Part shown: positions 27,301-34,570 of the stretch, in pieces | How positions within the stretch are numbered: the first letter of the stretch is position 1 | Layout: each line of letters starts with the position of its first letter | Assembly (NCBI RefSeq): GCF_009905725.1 | Contig: NZ_JAAAKV010000003.1 | Coordinates: forward strand, 152,808 to 216,807 | Source: Emticicia sp. CRIBPO | GTDB lineage: Bacteria > Bacteroidota > Bacteroidia > Cytophagales > Spirosomataceae | Direction of reading: 5' to 3' | DNA: 64,000 nt | Notes under the pieces: generated by a model | Told to the model about the DNA's origin: nothing | Databases searched by the model: none | The model's input: the letters and a program-made list of their open reading frames with translations, nothing else | Position numbers and translations under genes: made by a program

Positions 27301-29654
27301 TGAGCTTTCCGGTTCAGATTACCGGTCGCACACAAAGCACTGATGGAAGGGTTGATTTTAACCGTCAGCGGTGCTGATATGGTTATTTCAATTCCGGCCT
27401 TTTTACTTTCGCATTGATGCAGATCAGTCTGACTCACAAAATAATATTGCTTACCAGCAGTTTGAGAATCCGGAGTAAATGGTGTTTCACTCGCCGGTGA
27501 ACCCTGGTCGCCGGAGGTATACCATTTAAGAAGATTACCTTCTGCCGGAATAGCGGTAAGGGCTTCTGTTTTTTCACCTTTACAATAACCACTTTTTCCG
27601 GATATCCCGGGAGGTTCCGGAAGTTTCAAAACGCTTATTCTGGCCGGGTTGGTCCTGAAAACCTGGTCGCAGGCATCTTTGATTTCACACCATACCTCGG
27701 CGTTGTTATCTGCAAAAGCGAGATTACCCAAAACCAACTCTGTGGTGTCGGTTCCGATGGCTTGTCCGTTTTTCATCCATTGATAATGTAAAGCGACACT
27801 TCCTGTGGCATTGATATTGAAAGCCACATTGCCTCCTTCACATGCCTGCTGATCCTGAGGGTGCTTATGTATCTGAATTTTTGGCAACACTTTGATCACC
27901 GCAACCCCGGATGTGTCAGATCCGCAATCTGAGCTGACCTCACACCGGTACTGCCCGGCGTCCTGCAGCTGAACGGCATGAATGATCAGCTCAGAAGAGT
28001 TTTGCCCTGCTATATTCTGGTTGTCTTTCATCCATTGATATCTTATCTGGCCGCCACCAGACACCTCTACTGTTAATTTCAGAGTATTTTCTTCACACAG
28101 GGTTTGTGACAGCGGATTCTTGGTAACAAAAGGCTTGTCATTTATTTTAATATGAACTTTAAGGCTGTCTGAGGTACATTGAGTGGCAGGATCCTTCAAT
28201 TGAAAATAGAAATTGTAATCTCCCGGAGTTTTCGCAACAGGAAGGGAAACCGGTAAAGGAGAGGCCTCTGTAAAAGCCTGGTTCACTACAGTATTAAAGC
28301 CGGTAAGTTTCTGTTCACCTGGTGTGAAACTGAATATAGCAGGAGAGCCGGTTACAGTATTGAACTCCAAAAACACATTTTCAGAACCCGGGCAGGCCTC
28401 ATAGTCTGTTTTCATATTTATCGCGGGGCGGGTGTGAACCATAGCGTTGAATTCACGCTTCAGGCTTTCGCAGCCTTTATCATCTTTACTGCTTACATAA
28501 AACGTGTTGGAGGTGTTGATTACAGGGCTGTCAAATGCTGAAACGGATGATGCCAAAGGAGGCCCGGAAGGATTGTCATACCAGAAAAAGGAAGCAGAAG
28601 TGCCTTGAACAGCCGCATGAATGGTGCCGGGACCACAGCGTTCGACAGGACTGATGGCCGCAGGCATTTCAGGTCTTGGGTTAATGACGTAGGCTGTTCT
28701 GGCTGCCGTTTTTAAACACGTACCTTCTGTCAGGTTGCCTCCGGGCCCCTGCAGCACATTTTTAAAATTAACTTTTACCTGGAAGGCGTTTTCTGACGGC
28801 AGAATACCTTTGACTGTCAGTTTTTCATTGTTGACACCTATGAAACGGTCCGATTCGGTCAGGGCATTGTAAGAAGAACCCCCGGATTTCATCAGCCATT
28901 GGTAAGACAGCACTTCTCCATCGACAGAAGCCGGGAAAAATTCAGCATTGTCTCCTTCACAAAACTGGTGTGATAAGGTGGGCTGAATGGTGGTGCTGAG
29001 TTGGTTTACAAACAGACCGGCTTCATGGGTATAGGTGGTACACCCACCCTGATCGGTTATCCTGCAACGATAGACACTCCCGTGTTCAGCATTGGTCAGG
29101 CTGTTGACCTTCAGGTTTCCGGAATTGACGTCCGGAATTTTTGAACTTGTGGCCAGATCCGTGAATCCGCCGTTTTTAAGGATCTGCCACTGGTACGTCA
29201 ATGGCCCGGAACTGCTGGCAGAAGCCCTGAACTCAACACCCGAGCCATTACATTGGGTGAGCGACTGCGGCTGGATACTGATTTCGGTTTTCTGAGCAAA
29301 AATGGCTGATTCATTGCTGAAAAGGGTGTCAGAAGAGCTTGAATCCGTGATCATCACCCGGTAAGCCTTGAGCGAATTGACGTCTGACAAGTCCAGGGAG
29401 ATGTTTCCGGAAGTGGCTTTCGGATCGCCGGATGCCCCGGATACCTCCTGCCAGGACTGCCCGGCTTCTTTAAACTGGAACTGAAAATAAGCTGCACCGC
29501 TGACTGCTGCAGATAATTTTACAGAGCCGCCGGGGCAGATGTAGGTTTTGTCTGCTGTCAGGTTTGACGTAAAAAACATAGAAGTGCCGGTCTGAGCCGA
29601 CACGTGGTGTAATACAAGAAATAACCAAACGATGTGGACGTAAAGTCTATTCAT
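21396..29654 (-). CDS. Giant Ig-like-repeat surface protein with T9SS sorting tail
   Basis: A 2752-residue protein with a signal peptide (about 1-20, ending HHVSA before QTG). Many immunoglobulin-like beta-sandwich repeats follow, each with a YQWxxxG/YRCxxxD pattern (for example YQWQRKRPGE in two repeats and LQWQKKLPGG in a third). Short modules of the form LxWYxSxT...FYVSQ..GCES alternate with them. The last about 80 residues (FVFPNPVESTDKINL ... GVYIVTALNKEGKK) are a type A T9SS C-terminal sorting domain, so the protein should be exported by the type IX system and attached to the surface or released. A role in adhesion or gliding-type surface contact is inference. Paired cysteines in most repeats suggest disulfides. 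Confidence 0.92.
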   Translation of the reverse strand: MNRLYVHIVWLFLVLHHVSAQTGTSMFFTSNLTADKTYICPGGSVKLSAAVSGAAYFQFQFKEAGQSWQEVSGASGDPKATSGNISLDLSDVNSLKAYRVMITDSSSSDTLFSNESAIFAQKTEISIQPQSLTQCNGSGVEFRASASSSGPLTYQWQILKNGGFTDLATSSKIPDVNSGNLKVNSLTNAEHGSVYRCRITDQGGCTTYTHEAGLFVNQLSTTIQPTLSHQFCEGDNAEFFPASVDGEVLSYQWLMKSGGSSYNALTESDRFIGVNNEKLTVKGILPSENAFQVKVNFKNVLQGPGGNLTEGTCLKTAARTAYVINPRPEMPAAISPVERCGPGTIHAAVQGTSASFFWYDNPSGPPLASSVSAFDSPVINTSNTFYVSSKDDKGCESLKREFNAMVHTRPAINMKTDYEACPGSENVFLEFNTVTGSPAIFSFTPGEQKLTGFNTVVNQAFTEASPLPVSLPVAKTPGDYNFYFQLKDPATQCTSDSLKVHIKINDKPFVTKNPLSQTLCEENTLKLTVEVSGGGQIRYQWMKDNQNIAGQNSSELIIHAVQLQDAGQYRCEVSSDCGSDTSGVAVIKVLPKIQIHKHPQDQQACEGGNVAFNINATGSVALHYQWMKNGQAIGTDTTELVLGNLAFADNNAEVWCEIKDACDQVFRTNPARISVLKLPEPPGISGKSGYCKGEKTEALTAIPAEGNLLKWYTSGDQGSPASETPFTPDSQTAGKQYYFVSQTDLHQCESKKAGIEITISAPLTVKINPSISALCATGNLNRKAQLFAEINTETGHQKPPIYSWKSDSLLVNDQNTGKISINTPGKYEVTVKQGFCTANAEIQLNSIHPELNTLPLVSDTEVCPGGTATLTASGGESFRWWDSETGNNHVSEQNPFMVSHNLTPSAFYVSYVKTSDNVTCEGPRKKVSIGIIPHLNLSIALEKVSCPDKSDGKISIKTLSGKAPFMFSINSGLFKNDGEFTGLITGNYQVSVKDSNSCITTKDTTLTANPLPEIQTQPLSQADCKGNAVDFTIVASGYTSLQWQKKLPGGSFEDIPGENQNKLKISQVGSEINPEQTIFRVVLFTSHCQIFSEEAKLSVNSITGTLTAKTVCEGTGTEFNLNALTISGKAESYLWQFRAGTSGSWENIDQANQPTLNIQNCKITHQGYYRCRIIFDNGNGSTCTAYSSTNGTKLTVIASYVPVLSNDTTLCSPQEIQLNAGNCPGKIVWSTNDTGPLIKVTPKDSVNQYTASCEINGCTTAANDQVIVRVLSIGLNAPVISLEASQVCKGEPFRLSASACQGKIVWSNGLEGQIVEIKTDVPLDIYAHCHQEGCISGRSNVLNLIPPADLKPGEISGSNAVNCAGFNPPEITNVVSPAGGKNQSISWELSETCVTEGADWKEIAGAHNLTFNPAALTKTTCYRRKVADSCHSVVYSNFVKVLIQPDPVLKTEASKAEVCADEPVNLKTIISGGTGNCQISWQMNEKSGSESSSYWVAIPGTDSVLNFSDWKNSGQTVYFRSVYVCELSSCNKSTSPSVGVYVRPSIDFSLNVQDTALCSGNFVDLKANNCGGQIRWSTGDSTLQIRVYPTSDQTYKAVCSSICGEKTLSVLIKVIEGVAPPVNTTPTSVIQPAPLHFSGTGQNLRWYTSETDMTGFTNAPLHTAPGVFSYWLSQTIGECQSPKIKITAALYPVLSVIQQPSDQLNCEGNMVTFKTTAEGAAKLVYQWQRKRPGENEFVSLTDEMPNIKLSNTSGLKVYSTGNKENPDLSQYRCIITDSVSQIITAAAILKVNGLTGNFPDFKICTGKSFSLDLKNHFVVTGSVKSYQWQYRYGSADDWQNMKDDDNISGAQTDKLTYKEIRSWDAPRYRCQVIFSSDGLECIENTDQSTLTIGAYPPDPVSHTFDFCQYEKISKLDVQIQADSDPIWYGHENDVTGTDKMPLINTNFAGEQVFYLSQVNNAGCQSHKALIRINVHQEPSAPKNTTPAYIYEGQNLIFSAEGENLKWFTSKTGKTFQSNAPIYQAAKTYRHFVSQTSSYNCESERTEITAIIKPSLGFATQPKDQTDCDGNSVTFTAKTKGEEEVSYQWQRKRPGEAVFSDMPGENLKDLKILKIGNDENPHLSLYRCYIKDSRLDGMSNEVVLKVNEIKGTQVPVEVCDNQYLNIDTAKLGIIGEPKLVEWQKKEGSTYKTIFSTQGLSLNEFLKTSDQGDYRLKINFKIDEKSTCSRNTNTFRIKVNPAPEAPNEGAIEVCQFEKPDKIQKIMFADSNKLAWYLNETDTLERWNIPSVNMDSVYRSAHYLSLSNSFGCESKRTRIEINVKPSPKAPKVSEEFTYCLFSVNEAIKAESELPVLWYSDTSGTVAKGSLILPETSKEGKFTYAIVSKDSINGCESKRQLIIVNVEPCYYQFPQTNTGECQEIRLDKVAGKDWHYLIDPNARIVAAIHPEGQNLEQVTLSFTHPDNQNYFETDHGTRYVPRYYHFKSSSQAVLSKPVKIRLFISDNEISDYPSGLSSEEQSRLSIVNYIGVNEDCQLKNNDNFELGESTVLKDRPLIESIGGNFSMVEFSTFSLGEFGATENIFSESNLKGGINEKNKTELSLNKINEVRPLKYLVYKSNDQIKWTKLGEMSSENTLNDPIPYANQTHYQLFFTDQDGTRKALNTISVKTAESKPVCFVFPNPVESTDKINLYLNNFETTSLKINDALGRDIPVDHFNPVESYQQIKLKNELVSGVYIVTALNKEGKKCQAKFVK

Positions 29655-29704
29655 TTTACTTTGTGTGTTTATTGTGCGAAAAAAGAGGAGTCTCTACTTA
29701 AACA

Positions 29705-29732
29705 AAAAAACCGGTGATATCACCGGTTTTTT
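29705..29732 (-). terminator. Bidirectional-looking Rho-independent terminator
   Basis: A 12-bp stem AAAAAACCGGTG/CACCGGTTTTTT with an ATAT loop carries T runs in both directions. On the minus strand it lies 45 nt after the stop of the 55-residue membrane protein and 51 nt before the start of the giant gene, so it separates those two transcripts. Confidence 0.85.
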
Positions 29733-29776
29733 GTATCTAGCCCTAACCATTAAATTAACCTAAACAAAAGATTGAT

Positions 29777-29944
29777 TTAGTTTCTTTTATTGTAATAAAA
29801 ATTCTTTTTCTCCTTCGCTTTTTTCAGGAGATATATTTCATAACATCCCAGAATCAAGAGAATCGGGAGAATAACAAGTGATATCATATGACCAAATGAA
29901 TAACCTAGTTCTTCAAATGATTCTATTAGTAGTAGATCTCTCAT
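29777..29944 (-). CDS. Small single-helix membrane protein, 55 residues
   Basis: An ORF of 55 codons (ATG at 29944, TAA at 29777) codes for an acidic N-terminus (MRDLLLIESFEELGY), one hydrophobic helix (about 19-40, SLVILPILLILGC) and a strongly basic tail (KKAKEKKNFYYNKRN), the normal positive-inside pattern. A clear terminator lies 45 nt downstream, and a TTACTTTG promoter-like element is about 25 nt upstream on the same strand. Together these support a real gene that automated callers would often miss. No function is known. Confidence 0.6.
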   Translation of the reverse strand: MRDLLLIESFEELGYSFGHMISLVILPILLILGCYEIYLLKKAKEKKNFYYNKRN

Positions 29945-30166
29945 AATATTTAGACGGGGTTTCGATTACAAAGTAACAGCGTATTAAGATTTTTTTTTAG
30001 AGTAGAAATACGCAATTTAAAAAGTTAAAACACCTGAATTTTTTCAGGGTATATTATATTTACGTAAATGAGTTTTTTTAGGATGATTAAAAACGGTTTT
30101 TTTGCTGATAATAAGTAACTTATTTATTGATCGGTTCGTTTTAAGTCTTATTAACCCGGAGCAACA

Positions 30167-30862
30167 ATGAAAAAAATAGTAATGATCTGTACTTTTTTGT
30201 GCATGAATTTCCTGGCCAACGCACAAAATATCAAAGGGGCATGGGAATTGAAAAGTGACAATAACATGGCCGTTATACTCGCTAATGAGGACTATCTCGT
30301 CGTCACCTCCTATGACCTGACCAATAAGAAATTTGAGAACACCTGGGGTGGGAAATATATGCTGAACGGAGATCAGGTGACGATAGATGTTGAGTTCAAC
30401 ACCGCCAGCGTGGCTATGGTGGGGACCAGTCAGACCTATATCCTGAAGACAAAGAAAAAAAGCCTGGAGTTTGACGGAGCTAAATTTGAAAGAGCAGACA
30501 ACGGGTCGGAAACTGCCCTGGCCGGGCTGTGGAGAATCACCGGAAGGGCCGGCGAAGACGGTCAGATCAACCAGATGCAGGGCGGCCCCAGAAAAACGCT
30601 TAAAATGATTACAGGCACCCGGTTCCAGTGGTTTGCCATCAATCCGATGAGTAAAGAGCTTTTTGGTACAGGGGGAGGAACCTACACGTTAAAAGACGGA
30701 AAATACACAGAAACCATCGAATATTTCCCGAAAGACAGCACCAGGGTAGGGGCCAGTCTTTCTTTTAATGCAGAAGTCAAAGGAAACGAATGGATACATT
30801 CCGGTAAAAGCTCGCAGGGAAGCCCTATCAAAGAAGTCTGGACGAAACAGGTACCGAAGTAA
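30167..30862 (+). CDS. Secreted protein with two lipocalin-like repeats
   Basis: A 231-residue exported protein (signal peptide about 1-19, ending LANA before QN). The mature part looks like two related halves. The first (about 22-112) begins IKGAWEL and contains WGGKYMLNGDQVTIDVEF. The second (about 117-228) begins LAGLWRI and contains GGGTYTLKDGKYTETIEYF. The pattern recalls lipocalin-like domains common in Bacteroidota. The ligand is unknown. It is transcribed alone and converges with the LD-carboxypeptidase gene. Confidence 0.75.
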   Translation: MKKIVMICTFLCMNFLANAQNIKGAWELKSDNNMAVILANEDYLVVTSYDLTNKKFENTWGGKYMLNGDQVTIDVEFNTASVAMVGTSQTYILKTKKKSLEFDGAKFERADNGSETALAGLWRITGRAGEDGQINQMQGGPRKTLKMITGTRFQWFAINPMSKELFGTGGGTYTLKDGKYTETIEYFPKDSTRVGASLSFNAEVKGNEWIHSGKSSQGSPIKEVWTKQVPK

Positions 30863-30863
30863 A

Positions 30864-31784
30864 TCAGGCGATCAGGGTTGAAGAAAGTGTGCTTTGACTG
30901 GCTTCTGTATTGAGGTGCATGATTTCTCCGAGCCTCAGGGCATGGTTTTTCTTTTCATGGCCGAACGGGAAGCCAAAAGCAATGGGGAAATCAAGCCCTT
31001 CCGTATGTTCCAGAATAATCTCGCGGGCATTTTTACCGAAAGGTTCATCATTGTCTTTGCAATCTGAAAAGTCACCGATGATCAGACCGGCCAGTTTGTC
31101 CAGTTTTTTTGCCCTTTTCAGTTGAACCATCATCCGGTCAATGTTGTACAGGTATTCGGAAATATCTTCAAGCAGCAATATTTTCCCATCATAGGTCCTG
31201 TCTGACTTTGAGCCGATAGAATGAGCCAGCATGCACAGATTTCCGCCTGTGACCTGCCCGGTGCCCTCACCGGTTCTGTTGGGAGCATCAGAGGAGAACT
31301 GATAATTAAGATTTTCTCCGAAAAGAGCTTTTTTCAATGTTTCATTTGAAAAACTGTCAAAGCCCATTGTCTTGGGCATCGGGCCGTGGATACTCTGAAA
31401 GCCAATTGACTGAATTTCAAGGTGCAGGGCGGTAATGTCTGAAAAACCAATGACCCATTTCGGAGAATTATAAAAGGCAGTAAAGTCAAGCCTGTCGATG
31501 ATCCTGGATGACCCGTAGCCACCTCTGGCAGAAAATACCGCTTTGATTTCAGGATCATTCAGAAAACCCTGTAATTCAGAGAGCCTGGCATTGTCAGTAT
31601 CGGAAAAGTTATAATATGAACTTCCAACTGTGTGGCCGGTAACCACCCTCAGGCCCCAGTCTTCTGTAAATATCCTGATCGCCTCATCAATCGACGACCT
31701 GTCTAATTTACTGGCCATGGCCGAAATGGCAATGGTATCATTTCTGTTTAAAAACGGAGGAGCAAGTGGTATTTTGCTGATCAT
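30864..31784 (-). CDS. LD-carboxypeptidase, peptidase family S66
   Basis: A 306-residue serine peptidase of the LdcA type. It removes the terminal D-Ala from tetrapeptides during murein recycling and acts in the cytoplasm, in agreement with the lack of a signal peptide. The nucleophile is in GFSDIT (Ser115), and the partners are Glu206 (LLLEDISE) and His276 (FGHEKKNH), the spacing expected for the family. It is the last gene of a minus-strand run that starts with nusB. Confidence 0.93.
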   Translation of the reverse strand: MISKIPLAPPFLNRNDTIAISAMASKLDRSSIDEAIRIFTEDWGLRVVTGHTVGSSYYNFSDTDNARLSELQGFLNDPEIKAVFSARGGYGSSRIIDRLDFTAFYNSPKWVIGFSDITALHLEIQSIGFQSIHGPMPKTMGFDSFSNETLKKALFGENLNYQFSSDAPNRTGEGTGQVTGGNLCMLAHSIGSKSDRTYDGKILLLEDISEYLYNIDRMMVQLKRAKKLDKLAGLIIGDFSDCKDNDEPFGKNAREIILEHTEGLDFPIAFGFPFGHEKKNHALRLGEIMHLNTEASQSTLSSTLIA

Positions 31785-31828
31785 GGAAACAGGATTTTTA
31801 TCTGAAAATTAAAAATAAAGCAAAAGAA

Positions 31829-32131
31829 TCAGATAAAGACTACTTCATTGATAACATTTTCACCAATTTCTTCATTGAGCATTTTGATGAGTTTGGATTT
31901 CGCCAGAATTAATTCCTGTCTCAGGGGGGCGGAGGTGATCTGAAGGAAGAGGACACCTTTGCTGATGTAGATTTTTTCGGTTCTTCCGGCAATGGAAGGC
32001 CCCATGATTTTTTCCCAGTAAGTGACCAGGTACGACTCGTTGAACTTGGATTTTAAGTTAAAAGTTTTCAGGAAAGATTCAAAAGCATCTTTCATGGGTA
32101 TCGATTTTGTATTTCGGGCAGTGTATGACAA
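31829..32131 (-). CDS. DUF721 domain protein (DciA-like)
   Basis: A 100-residue protein with the DUF721 pattern: SYLVTYWEKIMGPSIAGRTE, then KGVLFLQITSAPLRQEL, and a final LNEEIGENVINEVVF. DUF721 includes DciA, a helicase-loading factor in bacteria lacking DnaC or DnaI. Short Bacteroidota members keep only this domain. The ATG at 32131 gives twelve extra residues before a second ATG (32095) in the PMKDAF segment, which could be the true start. Confidence 0.8.
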   Translation of the reverse strand: MSYTARNTKSIPMKDAFESFLKTFNLKSKFNESYLVTYWEKIMGPSIAGRTEKIYISKGVLFLQITSAPLRQELILAKSKLIKMLNEEIGENVINEVVFI

Positions 32132-32200
32132 TTTATCTCAGGATTAAAAAATAAAGGGTAATGCCCGTTATGAACATTACCCTAAATTTACTAAAAAATA

Positions 32201-32479
32201 TTAGGCTTTTTTCTTAGAAATCGAAGATTTTTCGAAAGTTAATCTTGCTCCGCCTCCGGCTGATATCGTGATGGTGGTTTCGTCGTTTGTCAAAACTTTT
32301 CCATGCAATCCACCTGCTGTGATTACCTCATCGCCAGGCTTTAATTCATCAACCATTTTCTGCTGATCTTTTTGTTTTTTCTGCTGTGGTCTGATCATGA
32401 AAAAATACATGACAACAAACATACCGCCCATTAGAATTAAAAAGCTGTAGTTGCTTCCACCTGCTTGTAAGAGTACCAT
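32201..32479 (-). CDS. yajC: Preprotein translocase subunit YajC
   Basis: A 92-residue accessory subunit of the SecDF-YajC complex in the inner membrane. One N-terminal helix (about 10-30, SFLILMGGMFVVMYFFMIRP) is followed by RPQQKKQKDQQ and the domain with ELKPGDEVITAGGLHGKV that defines the family. It follows the DUF1573 gene after 11 nt and is surely in the same operon. Confidence 0.96.
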   Translation of the reverse strand: MVLLQAGGSNYSFLILMGGMFVVMYFFMIRPQQKKQKDQQKMVDELKPGDEVITAGGLHGKVLTNDETTITISAGGGARLTFEKSSISKKKA

Positions 32480-32490
32480 ATTTTTTAAGA

Positions 32491-32928
32491 TTAATTTGTT
32501 TTAACTTCTTCTTTCATATTAACGATCACGCTGAAACTCAGGGCGACATTAGAGTTGGAGGCGTTAGAAATGACATTAACGTATTTCTTGTTCACTCCCG
32601 GCTTGCCTTCGCTGTTGAAATTGACTTTGATTTCACCCGTCTGGCCTACACCTACGGGCTTCTCAGGTTTCTCCGCCACTGTACAGCCACATGAGACCTG
32701 CACATCAAGGATTTCAAGTGGCCTGGTTCCCGTATTTTTAAATTTGTATACGGTCGACACGACTTCACCTTCCTTAATTTCTCCAAAGTTATGGGAAATT
32801 TCTCCGAACTCTATTTTGGCAGAATCAGACATCGCTGACGCGTTTTTGTCTTTGGCAGAATCGGAGCCTGAGCAACCAATACCTGCGATGCCCGCTAATA
32901 AACCTGCAGAAATCAGCAATTGCTTCAT
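32491..32928 (-). CDS. DUF1573 lipoprotein
   Basis: A 145-residue lipoprotein. A signal peptide ending in a lipobox-like AGIGC (Cys about 19) precedes one DUF1573 domain, an Ig-like fold with ISHNFGEIKEGEVVSTVYKF and the family's CGCT motif (SCGCTVAEKP). Such proteins are abundant in Bacteroidota and usually of unknown role. Its ATG overlaps the stop of the YtxH-like gene (TGATG), so translation is probably coupled. Confidence 0.9.
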   Translation of the reverse strand: MKQLLISAGLLAGIAGIGCSGSDSAKDKNASAMSDSAKIEFGEISHNFGEIKEGEVVSTVYKFKNTGTRPLEILDVQVSCGCTVAEKPEKPVGVGQTGEIKVNFNSEGKPGVNKKYVNVISNASNSNVALSFSVIVNMKEEVKTN

Positions 32929-33248
32929 CAGGCCTTGGATTTGATTTGGGTCATCAGGTTTTCTACGTCTTCCAGAAGCTTTTCGGCTTTCTGACGGGCT
33001 TCATTGACCACTTTTTGTCCTTCAACCTTAGCCTGGCTGTCTCCGCCTGCCATTTCAAGAGCCACTTCGTCGCCTCTTTCGATCAGGTCAGCAATAAAAG
33101 CTTCAAGCTGTTCTCTGTATTGGGAAAGTTTTGAACCAAGTTTTTCTCTGGTCACTTCACCTTTTTCGGGGGCGAATAAGATTCCAATGGCCGTACCTGC
33201 TGCCAAACCGGCTAAAAATGCAAAAAATGATTTTGAAGAATTACTCAT
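32928..33248 (-). CDS. YtxH-like (gas vesicle GvpP-like) small protein
   Basis: A 106-residue protein with one N-terminal membrane helix (FFAFLAGLAAGTAIGILFAP) followed by the family's EKGEVTREKLGSKL segment and a long amphipathic coiled coil. Family members are general-stress or envelope-associated proteins of unclear function. It lies between nusB (60 nt upstream) and the overlapping DUF1573 gene. Confidence 0.88.
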   Translation of the reverse strand: MSNSSKSFFAFLAGLAAGTAIGILFAPEKGEVTREKLGSKLSQYREQLEAFIADLIERGDEVALEMAGGDSQAKVEGQKVVNEARQKAEKLLEDVENLMTQIKSKA

Positions 33249-33308
33249 AATATCTATAAATTTTCAATAAAATTATCTCAAAAAAAATTAAAGCCAAACC
33301 ATTTTCTC

Positions 33309-34448
33309 TTATTTATTATCCAGCATTCCTCTTCCTGACTTTTTGATGATGCCATCTTTTACCAGGTTTTTGGACACCGTGTCAAGGATCCCGTTCACGA
33401 ACTGGCCGCTTTTCGGGGTGCTGAAATTCTTGGATATTTCAATGATTTCGTTGATCGTCACTTTGACCGGAATAGCCGGATAATTGATCATTTCTATGAT
33501 CCCCATTTTAAGGAGGATACGGTCTGTTTCAGAAATCCTGTCAAAGTCCCAGTTTTTCAATACCGGCACAAGATACTCCAGGAGTTCGTCGTCTTTAAGG
33601 ATGGTTTGTCTGAAAAGGGTGGTCAGGAATTCCCTGCTGTCGTCCCAGGTCTCATCCAGTTTTTGAATATCTATGTGCTGAATATCCGGAAAATCCTGCA
33701 AGGTGTGCGTGATCATTGATCTCAGGATATCTCTGTCTTCAGACCAGTAAATGTCGACTTTCTCAAAATGTTCAGAAGCCAGCTCATGTTTAAGCAGAAC
33801 ATTCTTAACCAGGTATTTAATGATGGCCAGGTCTTCTTCGGCTGTATGATTTACTTTGGCTGAATATTCAACAACTTTAGCGTTGTTTTTAATGGCTTCG
33901 TTAAAAAACTTGTTGATAAACACCTGGTCTTTCTCCCAGTTGGCCCCTCTTTTCAATGTAAGGGTTTCCAGCTCTTTGGACTCAGTTAAAGCCTTGATGA
34001 TTTTGTTCTTATGTAATCCAGAATAGCCGGGGTCTTTACCTGGCTGGTCATGTTTTTTAGCAATCAGAATCAAAAGATTAAGCAATGACAGATAGTGATC
34101 ATAGACTTTCTCCGCATCCATGATGCATTGAAGGCTATAATTGTCATAGTCTTTTTTGTTTTTGATCTTGAAAAAATCCCTGGCTTTTTTCAAAGCTGCA
34201 GTCACTTCTGACGGAGCATCAAACTCTTCGTTGGAAGGTTTTAAGGAATTTTCATCCTGGAAGATGTTCTGGGCTAGTTTTGATAAACCCTGAAGTCTGG
34301 ATTTATCCTGTTTTTCCATGGAGTTGAGATCGGGAGCGAAGCACTCCTCAATGATGTCCTGAGCAAGAAGGAAATTGGCACCTTTAGCTTTTTCATAAGC
34401 ATAAAGGGCTTGCATGGCTCGAATACGAATTAGGCGTCTGTTAAGCAT
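33309..34448 (-). CDS. nusB: Transcription antitermination factor NusB, N-terminally extended
   Basis: The last about 130 of 379 residues form a NusB domain, recognised by LVPVLKNWDFDRISETDRIL, MGIIEMINYPAIPVKVTINE and FVNGILD. NusB binds boxA RNA with NusE during rRNA antitermination. The N-terminal about 230 residues are helical and more than double the usual size of about 140. Long NusB proteins of this type occur across Bacteroidota. A TATCTTTG promoter element lies at 34480-34487, and this is the first gene of the run to yajC. Confidence 0.93.
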   Translation of the reverse strand: MLNRRLIRIRAMQALYAYEKAKGANFLLAQDIIEECFAPDLNSMEKQDKSRLQGLSKLAQNIFQDENSLKPSNEEFDAPSEVTAALKKARDFFKIKNKKDYDNYSLQCIMDAEKVYDHYLSLLNLLILIAKKHDQPGKDPGYSGLHKNKIIKALTESKELETLTLKRGANWEKDQVFINKFFNEAIKNNAKVVEYSAKVNHTAEEDLAIIKYLVKNVLLKHELASEHFEKVDIYWSEDRDILRSMITHTLQDFPDIQHIDIQKLDETWDDSREFLTTLFRQTILKDDELLEYLVPVLKNWDFDRISETDRILLKMGIIEMINYPAIPVKVTINEIIEISKNFSTPKSGQFVNGILDTVSKNLVKDGIIKKSGRGMLDNK

Positions 34449-34479
34449 ACGCGTTCAAAGAACGAATTGTTTTAGACCA

Positions 34480-34487
34480 CAAAGATA
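34480..34487 (-). promoter_or_regulatory. TAnnTTTG promoter element upstream of nusB
   Basis: The minus strand reads TATCTTTG, 31 nt before the nusB ATG at 34448. This is an exact -7 consensus. No TTG was found at the correct distance for a -33 element. Confidence 0.5.
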
Positions 34488-34570
34488 GTAAAAGAAGTTT
34501 TTTTTTTCGAGGATATTTAAAAATCAATACGTAATTTTCAAAAATATACCATCAGATTCCCTGTAACTCA

